Origin: Streptococcus ratti FA-1 = DSM 20564 | Lineage (GTDB): Bacteria; Bacillota; Bacilli; Lactobacillales; Streptococcaceae | Direction of reading: 5' to 3' | NCBI RefSeq assembly: GCF_000286075.1 | Contig: NZ_AJTZ01000005.1 | Coordinates: 434,001 to 498,000 of the forward strand | Length of the DNA: 64,000 nucleotides | In this document: piece after piece, positions 57,820 through 64,000 of the stretch | How positions within the stretch are numbered: position 1 is the first letter of the stretch | How the letters are laid out: each line of letters starts with the position of its first letter | Program-made: the position numbers and the translations under genes | The notes under the pieces: generated by a model | What the model was told of the DNA's origin: nothing | Database searches by the model: none | The model's input: the letters and a program-made list of their open reading frames with translations, nothing else

Positions 57820-59569
57820 AAAGAAATCATTATTAAGTCAGATGGCTCCTTATCTTAAAGGGTATAAGGCCTTATTTGCTCTTGCTGTTGTTTTTACAAT
57901 TGCTTCAAGTACGATTACGGTTATTGGGCCTGACCGACTTAAGGAAATGACCGATACGGTGACCAAGGGCCTTGCAGGCAAGATTGATCTGGATAAAATT
58001 GCTGAAATTGCCTTTACTCTGGCACTAATGTATATTGGCGGAGCTCTGGTTTCTTATGCTGCAAGCTTTATTGTATCAACCTTGATTCAAAAATTCTCGC
58101 AGCGTCTGCGCAATGCTATTGCCCATAAAATCAACAAGGTACCGCTTAAGTACTTTGACAGCCACTCACAAGGAGACACCTTATCTCGCGTGACCAATGA
58201 TGTGGATTTGATGACCCAATCATTTAACCAAAGTTTGGTTTCAATGGTAGCAGCTGTCGTCCTTTTAATCGGTTCCATTTTTATGATGATCAAGACAAAC
58301 GGCGCTCTGGCCGCAACAGCCATTTTATCTGTCTTTGCAGGTTTTGCTCTGTCAAGCATCATCATGGTTAAAAGCCAGCCGCTCTTTAAACGTCAGCAAA
58401 AGAATCTGGCTAATGTCAGTGGCTATGTTGAAGAGATTTATTCCGGACACAATGTCGTTTCTAGCTATAATGCGCGCCGGCAAAGCAAGGAGCAGTTTGA
58501 AGTCTTAAATAACCAGTTGTTTTCTAGTATGTGGAAGTCACAGTTCTTCTCTGGAATCATGATGCCCTTGATGCAGTTCATTGGTAATTTTGGCTATGTT
58601 ATGGTCTGTATCGTAGGAGCCCGCATGGCGTTAAACGGCGATGTGACTATGGGAACTATCGTTGCTTTCATGACTTATGTCCGCATCTTTACTCAGCCTA
58701 TTTCACAAATCGCACAGGGTATCACCCAGCTTCAGTCAGCCAATGCTGCCATGGGGCGCGTTTTTGAATTTCTGAATGAAGAAGAGATGGAAGCAGAAGA
58801 TCACAAGCAAAGACAGCTTGATACCGTTAAAGGAGATGTTAGCTTTGACAATGTCTTCTTTGGCTATCAGCCGGATAAAACCATTATCCATGATTTTTCA
58901 GCCCATGCAAAAGCCGGACAGAAAGTGGCTATTGTCGGTCCGACAGGTGCTGGTAAAACAACCATCGTCAATCTGCTGATGCGCTTTTATGAAGTTGATA
59001 AGGGCAGCATTTCCATCGATGGTGTCAATGTGCACGACATGAAGCGTGAAGAGGTGCATGATGCCTTTGCTATGGTTCTTCAGGATACCTGGCTTTTCGA
59101 GGGAACTGTTAAGGAAAATCTGATTTACAATCAGGAACACATTACAGAGGAGCAAGTCATTGCAGCAGCTAAAGCTGTCGGTGTTCACCATTTCATCAAA
59201 ACACTGCCTGAGGGTTATGATACTGTTTTAGACGATTCGGTAACCTTATCCATTGGTCAAAAGCAGCTCTTGACGATTGCGCGGGCTCTGCTCAAAGATT
59301 CACCGCTGCTTATTCTTGACGAAGCAACATCATCTGTTGATACCAGAACAGAAGAGCTGATTCAAAAAGCGATGGATAAGCTGATGGAAGGCAGAACCTC
59401 CTTCGTCATTGCTCACCGCCTCTCAACTATTCGCAATGCGGATCTCATTCTTGTAATGAAAGACGGCAACATTATTGAGCAAGGCAATCACGATGATCTT
59501 ATGGCTCAAGATGGCTTCTATGCTGATCTTTACAACAGCCAGTTCACGGAAGAAGATGACGCAGCTTAA
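57809..59569 (+). CDS. rcrQ: ABC exporter subunit RcrQ (catalytic half)
   Basis: A 586-aa half-transporter overlapping rcrP by 11 bases: six helices (~20-330), Walker A GPTGAGKTT, signature LSIGQKQLLT, Walker B LILDEATSSVD with the catalytic Glu and H-loop IAHRLST. It supplies the hydrolytic site of the RcrPQ heterodimer. In S. mutans the rcrQ 3' end also encodes small regulatory peptides in another frame; that was not verified here. Confidence 0.92.
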   Translation: MDNKKKSLLSQMAPYLKGYKALFALAVVFTIASSTITVIGPDRLKEMTDTVTKGLAGKIDLDKIAEIAFTLALMYIGGALVSYAASFIVSTLIQKFSQRLRNAIAHKINKVPLKYFDSHSQGDTLSRVTNDVDLMTQSFNQSLVSMVAAVVLLIGSIFMMIKTNGALAATAILSVFAGFALSSIIMVKSQPLFKRQQKNLANVSGYVEEIYSGHNVVSSYNARRQSKEQFEVLNNQLFSSMWKSQFFSGIMMPLMQFIGNFGYVMVCIVGARMALNGDVTMGTIVAFMTYVRIFTQPISQIAQGITQLQSANAAMGRVFEFLNEEEMEAEDHKQRQLDTVKGDVSFDNVFFGYQPDKTIIHDFSAHAKAGQKVAIVGPTGAGKTTIVNLLMRFYEVDKGSISIDGVNVHDMKREEVHDAFAMVLQDTWLFEGTVKENLIYNQEHITEEQVIAAAKAVGVHHFIKTLPEGYDTVLDDSVTLSIGQKQLLTIARALLKDSPLLILDEATSSVDTRTEELIQKAMDKLMEGRTSFVIAHRLSTIRNADLILVMKDGNIIEQGNHDDLMAQDGFYADLYNSQFTEEDDAA

Positions 59570-59582
59570 TTTAATTAAGAGT

Positions 59583-59612
59583 GCTGAGACAGCTCGTCTC
59601 AGTATTTTTTTC
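59583..59612 (+). terminator. Terminator after rcrQ
   Basis: CTGAGAC (59584-59590) pairs with GTCTCAG (59596-59602), followed by a T-run. Confidence 0.85.
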
Positions 59613-59742
59613 TATCCAATAAAATGTTTGAAAGTTTGTTAAAGCAGAGCCTTTTAAAAAGTGATGGCATTTATAATCAAATAGTTAGATAAAAGCTAAA
59701 AATTATTTTACAATAAGAGCAAGAAAAAAGGAGGCTATGCTT

Positions 59743-60237
59743 ATGGCAACATTTCATGGGGAAACAATCACATTAGCAGGAACCAAACTGCAGGTCGGTG
59801 ATACAGCACCGGATTTTGTGTTGACAGATACGGATTTGTCTAAAAAGACTTTAGCGGATTTTGCCGGCAAGAAAAAGGTTATCAGCGTTGTTCCGTCCAT
59901 TGATACCGGGGTCTGCGATGCTCAGACCCGCCGTTTTAATCAGGAATTGGCAGACGCTGACAATACTGTTGTCATTACGGTATCTGTTGATTTACCTTTT
60001 GCCCAAGCGCGCTGGTGCGGCGCGGCTGGTTTAGATGATGTGGTGACTCTGTCAGATTACTATGACCATTCATTTGGCAAGGCTTATGGTTTACTGATTA
60101 ATGAACTGCATTTGCTTGGACGAGCTGTTTTCGTTCTTGATGCGAACAATAAAATTACCTATCTTGAATATTTAGATGAAATGGGCAATCATCCTAATTA
60201 TGAAGCTGCTCTGGCGGCTGTTAAAGCAGTTAAATAA
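59743..60237 (+). CDS. tpx: Thiol peroxidase, atypical 2-Cys peroxiredoxin
   Basis: A 164-aa Tpx. The peroxidatic Cys58 is in [16 protein letters not shown] and the resolving Cys92 in RWCGAAGL, both in place for an intramolecular disulfide. It reduces peroxides with thioredoxin. The ATG at 59743 is chosen because GGAGG (59730-59734) stands 8 bases upstream; another ATG at 59737 is too close to it. It is bounded by the rcrQ terminator and a large intergenic repeat. Confidence 0.94.
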   Translation: MATFHGETITLAGTKLQVGDTAPDFVLTDTDLSKKTLADFAGKKKVISVVPSIDTGVCDAQTRRFNQELADADNTVVITVSVDLPFAQARWCGAAGLDDVVTLSDYYDHSFGKAYGLLINELHLLGRAVFVLDANNKITYLEYLDEMGNHPNYEAALAAVKAVK

Positions 60238-60288
60238 GCTAATAGAAAAGGCACAGCGGCCGTCAAGAGAGTTGGATAATTGTATATC

Positions 60289-60710
60289 GGAGGCTGGGCA
60301 AAAACTCGTCCAATATTCCTGCTTTGGAATAGGCTCTTGACGCAGTGGTTGGGAGTAAGACTTGTTGGCTATGCAACTTAGTCTTACCCCTGCATAGTTC
60401 ATTGGGTGCTTTAGCACCAATGAACCACTGCTGGCTGGCTTTTCTTTTGCCACAAGGCCAAAGCAGAAAACCTAAACAAATGTGATGAACAGCGTTCATC
60501 TTATTTCCAACCTCAAAAGATCCCCCAGACCTTTTGAGCTGTGCGGGGTGGGTTGAAAAGGTCTGGGAGACCTTTTTAATCGGGAAATGAAGCTTGCAAA
60601 GCAAGTGTCAAAAACGGTCTGGGGAGAGACCGTTTCAGGTCACCGCCTAGAAATTAGGAAGTGGTGAGAACCAAAATTTTCAATTTTTGGGTTGATCCCA
60701 CTCCTTTTTT
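60289..60710 (-). repeat. Modular intergenic repeat, copy C (longest form, inverted)
   Basis: The reverse complement matches copy B from GGAGTGGGATCAACCC through CTAGGCGGTGACCTGAAACG and CCCAGACCGTTT, has an extra block (AAAAGGTCTCCCAGACCTTTT and neighbours), then AGGTTTTCTGCTTTGGCCTTG, the internal palindromic block GTTCATTGGTGCTAAAGCACCCAATGAAC, CCAACCACTGCGTC and AGGAATATTGGACGAG, which match copy A. It fills most of the 734-base gap between tpx and the bacteriocin gene. Confidence 0.8.
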
Positions 60711-60786
60711 GTGCTATGACAGCCCCTAAAGTGGATAGTGAAAGCTATCTACTTTCTTTTTCTTTGTAATCATTAGTAAGTGAATG

Positions 60787-60880
60787 TCGTGAACGACCCC
60801 AAATATGTCGTGAATGGGAAAAATGCCTCTTAATTTCTCACTAAAATGACCATTCACGATCTATTTGATACCATTCACGA
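60787..60880. promoter_or_regulatory. Four ComE-type boxes in two oppositely oriented pairs
   Basis: TCGTGAACG (60787-60795) and TCGTGAATGG (60808-60817) are 21 bases apart, start to start. ACCATTCACGA occurs at 60849-60859 and 60870-60880, again 21 bases apart and in the opposite orientation. The right pair ends 30 bases before the -10 TATACT (60911-60916) of the bacteriocin gene. The motif resembles the ComE direct-repeat sites of S. mutans mutacin promoters. Confidence 0.7.
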
Positions 60881-60910
60881 CAATCGCCACACAAACGTAT
60901 TAAAATAAGT

Positions 60911-60916
60911 TATACT
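60911..60916 (+). promoter_or_regulatory. -10 of the bacteriocin promoter
   Basis: TATACT follows the right pair of ComE-type boxes; no good -35 is seen, as expected of activator-dependent promoters. AAAGGAG precedes the ATG at 60972. Confidence 0.55.
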
Positions 60917-60971
60917 ATGAGTGTTTCTTGGCCAAGGAACAAAATCAAAAAAATGAAAAAGGAGTTTAGTT

Positions 60972-61202
60972 ATGAATACACAAGTATTTGAACAATTTGA
61001 AGTAATGGACAATGAAGCACTTTCAACTGTTGAAGGTGGAGGCCGTGGATGGGACTGTGCAGCTGGCATTGCACTAGGTGCCGGCCAAGGTTACATGACT
61101 ACCGCGGGAGGAACGGCATTTCTTGGGCCATACGCTATTGGTACCGGGGTCTTTGGCGCTTTAATTGGAGGTGCCGGAGGAGCAATGACTTCCTGCGGTT
61201 AA
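60972..61202 (+). CDS. Class II bacteriocin precursor, mutacin/CipB-like, double-glycine leader
   Basis: A 76-aa precursor. The leader MNTQVFEQFEVMDNEALSTV ends in EGG at residue 23, typical of ABC-peptidase export substrates. The mature 53-residue part starts GRGWDCAAGIALGAGQGY, is rich in Gly/Ala with several GxxxG motifs (GTGVFGALIGGAGGA) and has Cys6 and Cys52 at its ends, which could form a disulfide. It is a non-modified class II (blp/mutacin-type) peptide. AAAGGAG precedes the ATG. No dedicated transporter is in the window; export by a ComAB/NlmTE-type system elsewhere is expected. Confidence 0.9.
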   Translation: MNTQVFEQFEVMDNEALSTVEGGGRGWDCAAGIALGAGQGYMTTAGGTAFLGPYAIGTGVFGALIGGAGGAMTSCG

Positions 61203-61231
61203 TTAATGATGCATTACAATAAGATTTATGA

Positions 61232-61277
61232 AGGAAAAGCACAAAAGCAGATTTCGCTGCTTTTCCTTCCTTTTGTT
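61232..61277 (+). terminator. Hairpin after the bacteriocin gene
   Basis: GAAGGAAAAGC (61232-61242) pairs with GCTTTTCCTTC (61261-61271), followed by a short T-rich stretch. Confidence 0.7.
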
Positions 61278-61325
61278 TATTTCTATTGATATGAAAACTT
61301 CTTTTGGGAGATAAGGAGAAAAGAT

Positions 61326-61751
61326 ATGTTCGAGAAAGAAAGTCAGAAATTGAAGTTATTGAGATTGTTAACAGCTCAGCTGATTGCTGTCTGCCTGCTG
61401 ATTATGCTTTTGACACAGGCTATTTTTAAGTCTCCTCTGCTTGTTCAGATTTGCTTTTTAATCATCACTTTTTGTACGGCGGCATTGAATTATTATTTTG
61501 TCAAAGAAATCAGAAAGGCTGCCCCAAAAGAAACTTCTGTTTCCGCAGTTGCTCATCAGCTCATCTTTGCTGCCGTCTTTTTGTTGTTAACCGTTTTAAG
61601 CGGCTATAAGGCTATTCATGTAAAAGCAGTTTATAGCATCATTATTTTTTCAACTATTGCTGTCATCAGTTTTATTCTTTTTATCCTTTTGTTATGGGGA
61701 ATAAAATATGTCAGACAGGCCCAACAGTCTTCAAAAGGTTCTGACGATTAA
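61326..61751 (+). CDS. Four-helix membrane protein, likely bacteriocin immunity (CipI-like)
   Basis: A 141-aa protein with four transmembrane helices (RLLTAQLIAVCLLIMLLTQAIF, VQICFLIITFCTAALNYYFV, AHQLIFAAVFLLLTVLSGY, YSIIIFSTIAVISFILFILLLWGI) and charged ends. In S. mutans a small membrane protein between tpx and relP (SMU.925) is the CipI immunity protein for the CipB bacteriocin; the position here is the same. It lies 124 bases downstream of the bacteriocin gene, separated by a hairpin. AAGGAG precedes the ATG. The function is inferred. Confidence 0.7.
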   Translation: MFEKESQKLKLLRLLTAQLIAVCLLIMLLTQAIFKSPLLVQICFLIITFCTAALNYYFVKEIRKAAPKETSVSAVAHQLIFAAVFLLLTVLSGYKAIHVKAVYSIIIFSTIAVISFILFILLLWGIKYVRQAQQSSKGSDD

Positions 61752-61764
61752 TCAATGATAGATC

Positions 61765-61797
61765 AAAACTTACCATTGCTCGTATGGTAAGTTTTTT
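61765..61797 (+). terminator. Terminator after the immunity-like gene
   Basis: AAAACTTACCAT (61765-61776) pairs with ATGGTAAGTTTT (61784-61795), ending in T's. Confidence 0.8.
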
Positions 61798-61940
61798 AGT
61801 GTTTACTCCAGATAACGAATATATCAAAATTTCAAAGTCAGTTTTTTCATCGAAACGATATGAGATCTTAGGCAATATCTTCTAATGTTAGAAATTTAGA
61901 ATGTCATTTGATAAAATAAGGTTTCTTTAATCTTCTATGA

Positions 61941-61946
61941 TATAAT
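61941..61946 (+). promoter_or_regulatory. Extended -10 of relPRS
   Basis: TGATATAAT, with TATAAT at 61941-61946 and an upstream TG, gives a ~28-base leader to relP. Confidence 0.6.
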
Positions 61947-61973
61947 AGAGCAAGTAAGCAAAAAGGATGAATG

Positions 61974-62597
61974 ATGTCACAAGAAACAATTTATGGGAAG
62001 TATGAAGCTTATTTGCCTCAAATTTTAGAGGATTTGAGCCGAAAAATTCAAGCCGAAAACCAGCGTGTAAAGGCAGAAACTGGATTTAAACTGTTTGAGC
62101 ATTTCCTTGCACGGGTTAAAACCAATGACAGCATGATCGAAAAATGCCAGCGTAAAAATCTTCCGGTAACAACGGAATCTGCCCTAAAAGAAATCCGTGA
62201 TGCCATTGGCATTCGTATTATCTGCGGTTTTGTTGATGATATTTATAAAACAGTTGCTATCCTTAAAAAAATGGATGGTATCAGCGTTTACAATGAAAAA
62301 GATTATATTGATCAGGCTAAGCCTAATGGCTATCGCTCTTATCATTTGATTTTGGAAATAAAGACGCCCTTTGAGGATTGTTTAGGCCAGAAGCCGGGAA
62401 ACTATTTTGTGGAAGTTCAGTTAAGGACCATAGCTATGGATTCTTGGGCTAGTTTGGAACACCAAATGAAGTATAAACATAATATTAAGAATCCTGAACG
62501 TATTGTTAAAGAACTAAAGCGCTGCGCGGACGAGCTGGCTTCTTGTGATCTCTCCATGCAGACTATCCGAAATTTAATTGCAGAAAGCGGTGAGTGA
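61974..62597 (+). CDS. relP: Small (p)ppGpp synthetase RelP
   Basis: A 207-aa small alarmone synthetase. The RelA/SpoT synthetase signatures are present: ALKEIRDAIGIRIICGFVDDIY, QAKPNGYRSYHLIL, VEVQLRTIAMDSWASLEHQMKYK. There is no hydrolase domain. It makes (p)ppGpp/pGpp under control of the co-encoded RelRS system in S. mutans. AAGGA stands 6 bases before the ATG at 61974; the ATG at 61971 is too close. relR begins one base after its stop. Confidence 0.94.
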   Translation: MSQETIYGKYEAYLPQILEDLSRKIQAENQRVKAETGFKLFEHFLARVKTNDSMIEKCQRKNLPVTTESALKEIRDAIGIRIICGFVDDIYKTVAILKKMDGISVYNEKDYIDQAKPNGYRSYHLILEIKTPFEDCLGQKPGNYFVEVQLRTIAMDSWASLEHQMKYKHNIKNPERIVKELKRCADELASCDLSMQTIRNLIAESGE

Positions 62598-62598
62598 A

Positions 62599-63300
62599 AT
62601 GTCTTTGAGTATTTTACTGGCAGAAGATGAGGAACAGCTGTCACGTGTTTATACAGCAGCTCTAGAGCATCAGGGCTATCGGGTTGATCAAGTTTATAAC
62701 GGACAGGATGCTGTGAAAAAAGCAAACGACAATGTCTATGATGTTTTTATTTTGGATATTATGATGCCAGTAAAAACCGGTCTGGAAGCCTTACGTGAAA
62801 TCCGTGCCAACGGAGACAGCACCCATGCGATTATGCTGACGGCTATGTCGGAAATAGAAGACAAGGTGACTGGCTTGGAAGCAGGTGCAGATGATTATTT
62901 AACCAAGCCTATTTCGCTCAAAGAACTTTTGGCTCGTATGGCTTCCTTGGAGCGGCGTTTGGACAGCTTTACTGATAAAATTCTAACCTTGGGCAGTGTC
63001 AAACTTGATATTGCTCAGCAGGAAATGGCAGCCAGCAATTCTATCCGTTTAGCAGGAAAAGAATCCAAATTAATGGCTTTTTTCATGCTTAATCCCAATA
63101 AATCTTTATCGACCAGAGAAATTTTCCAGCATGTTTGGGCTAAGGATGACGATCCTGAAATAGATGAGGGCTATGTCTTTATCTATGTTTCCTATCTCAG
63201 ACAAAAGCTCAAATCCATTAAAGCGAATCTTGCTATCCTAGGGAAAGAAAATGGAGATTTCACTCTCGTGGAAACGGCAGGTGATGATTATGCTTCGTAA
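62599..63300 (+). CDS. relR: Response regulator RelR
   Basis: A 233-aa OmpR-family response regulator: receiver (1-~120) with Asp53 in FILDIMMPVKTGLEAL and Lys in YLTKPISLKELLARM, then a winged-helix DNA-binding domain (~130-230, LSTREIFQHVWAKDDDPEIDEGYVFIYVSYLRQKL). It forms the RelRS two-component system that controls relP. The ATG at 62599 gives MSLSILLAED; the in-frame extension to 62578 overlaps relP. It overlaps relS by 11 bases. Confidence 0.93.
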   Translation: MSLSILLAEDEEQLSRVYTAALEHQGYRVDQVYNGQDAVKKANDNVYDVFILDIMMPVKTGLEALREIRANGDSTHAIMLTAMSEIEDKVTGLEAGADDYLTKPISLKELLARMASLERRLDSFTDKILTLGSVKLDIAQQEMAASNSIRLAGKESKLMAFFMLNPNKSLSTREIFQHVWAKDDDPEIDEGYVFIYVSYLRQKLKSIKANLAILGKENGDFTLVETAGDDYAS

Positions 63301-64000
63301 GATTAGATTTCGTTTTATCTTAATTTCTTCCCTTGCTATTCTAGGGATTTTGTTATCTTTTATCATTATTTTCAACTCGGTTCGCTATGTTCAAAATAAC
63401 GGGGAGATTGAATCTGTCTTGCGCGTCCTGTCCAAAAATGGCGGTGAATTTCCGAAACCTGATGACATTAATAAGGATCCGGAAGGAAGAAATCTATCAG
63501 GAACTATTATCAATCAGTATCAATATTATAGCTTTGTTATTAAAAATAAAAGGGAAATAACTTCTTTTAATATACAGCATATTCCTGATTTGACTAAAGA
63601 AGAGATTAGAGATTATATGGGAAATATTAATCTAAGCAGTCAAAAGATAGGTTATTTTAGGAGGAATCGTCATTTTTACGCTTACAAAGTGACAAGTCTC
63701 AAACAAAAGAGCAGGCAGTTGGTTGTTGTTTTAGATGCTACGCGTTTCGTTGATGATCGGTCAGAATTGATTGCTCTTTCTATTAGAATGTCATTTTATA
63801 GCCTCATTCTTTTTGTTCTTATTGTTTCTGTCTTTTCGGGCTTCGCTATTAAACCTTATGTTGAGAATTATGAGAAACAAAAGCGTTTCATTACAAATGC
63901 TGGACATGAATTAAAAACACCCTTATCTATTATTTCGGCTAATAATGAGCTGCAGGAACTGACAACCGGCGAGACAGAATGGACTAAAAGCACTAAAGAT
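63290..64000 (+). CDS. relS: Sensor histidine kinase RelS (3'-partial)
   Basis: The frame runs to the end of the window, giving 237 residues with no stop. Two transmembrane segments (residues ~6-28, FRFILISSLAILGILLSFIIIF, and ~165-188) flank an extracytoplasmic sensor domain, and the H-box NAGHELKTPLSII holds the phospho-His206. The ATPase domain lies beyond the window. It overlaps relR, and gene order (relPRS) matches S. mutans. Confidence 0.9.
   Translation, partial: MLRKIRFRFILISSLAILGILLSFIIIFNSVRYVQNNGEIESVLRVLSKNGGEFPKPDDINKDPEGRNLSGTIINQYQYYSFVIKNKREITSFNIQHIPDLTKEEIRDYMGNINLSSQKIGYFRRNRHFYAYKVTSLKQKSRQLVVVLDATRFVDDRSELIALSIRMSFYSLILFVLIVSVFSGFAIKPYVENYEKQKRFITNAGHELKTPLSIISANNELQELTTGETEWTKSTKD

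Noticed and set aside
60172..60604. Minus-strand ORFs of 93 and 113 codons after tpx
   Set aside because: They lie within repeat copy C and its edge, resemble the spurious frames in copy A, and have no Shine-Dalgarno.
60711..60786. A divergent comC-like gene left of the ComE-type boxes
   Set aside because: Only about 75 bases remain before the repeat, and no ATG with a double-glycine leader was found on the minus strand.

Overview
The window comes from a low-GC Gram-positive chromosome, most likely a mutans-group Streptococcus close to but distinct from S. mutans. The evidence is a GtfD-type glucansucrase (GH70, about 1463 aa, catalytic Asp465/Glu503/Asp584), the gene order lysR-lspA-rluD-pyrR-pyrB-carAB, rpsP-khpA-rimM-trmD, fruR-fruK-fruA, metE-metF, two heterodimeric ABC exporters-AEC carrier-gtfD-gdhA, and rcrRPQ-tpx-(bacteriocin, immunity-like)-relPRS. 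The species cannot be fixed from sequence reading alone.

Layout. 1-2.7 kb: the 3' end of an ethanolamine-utilisation cluster (partial eut protein, eutN, eutH, eutQ) followed by a DUF4430 lipoprotein. 3.1-4.9 kb (minus): a secreted protein made almost entirely of glucan/cell-wall-binding repeats. 5.2-8.2 kb: LysR regulator, lipoprotein signal peptidase, pseudouridine synthase, VTT/DedA-type membrane protein. 8.2-14.5 kb: pyrimidine genes behind a PyrR attenuator, without pyrP. 14.6-18.1 kb: a MacAB-like three-gene efflux operon. 18.6-21.6 kb: ribosome-maturation genes and a ferredoxin-NADP reductase. 22.0-25.7 kb: the fructose PTS operon. 26.1-30.4 kb: methionine genes behind palindromic Met boxes. 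30.4-42.2 kb: an IS3-family remnant and housekeeping genes (PAP2 phosphatase, DegV, dapB, cca, ABC-F, GNAT, an ABC exporter pair, AEC carrier). 42.4-46.8 kb: gtfD. 47-49.2 kb: an HdeD-like protein and gdhA with a CodY-like box inside its promoter. 49.3-51.9 kb: a LytTR regulator/DUF3021/ABC transporter module that ends in a duplicated scrap of the gdhA 3' end. 52.0-52.6 kb: a structured repeat and a broken small membrane-protein gene. 52.6-54.9 kb (minus): queCDEF for preQ0/queuosine. 55.5-64 kb: rcrRPQ, tpx, a double-glycine bacteriocin with ComE-type boxes, an immunity-like protein, and relPRS (relS cut by the window end).

The most interesting points are: the bidirectional quartet of ComE-type boxes in front of a bacteriocin gene that sits beside its likely immunity gene and the rel/rcr stress-competence genes; the LytTR-DUF3021-ABC module bracketed by gdhA 3' ends; an apparent AUU start codon for fruR; two genes whose promoters imply leaderless mRNAs; a family of long modular palindromic intergenic repeats (three copies here); a glutamate dehydrogenase promoter with a CodY-like box between -35 and -10; and a small membrane-protein gene interrupted by tandem stops. 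No tRNA, rRNA or CRISPR array was seen. All alignments and family calls were made by eye; no searches were run.
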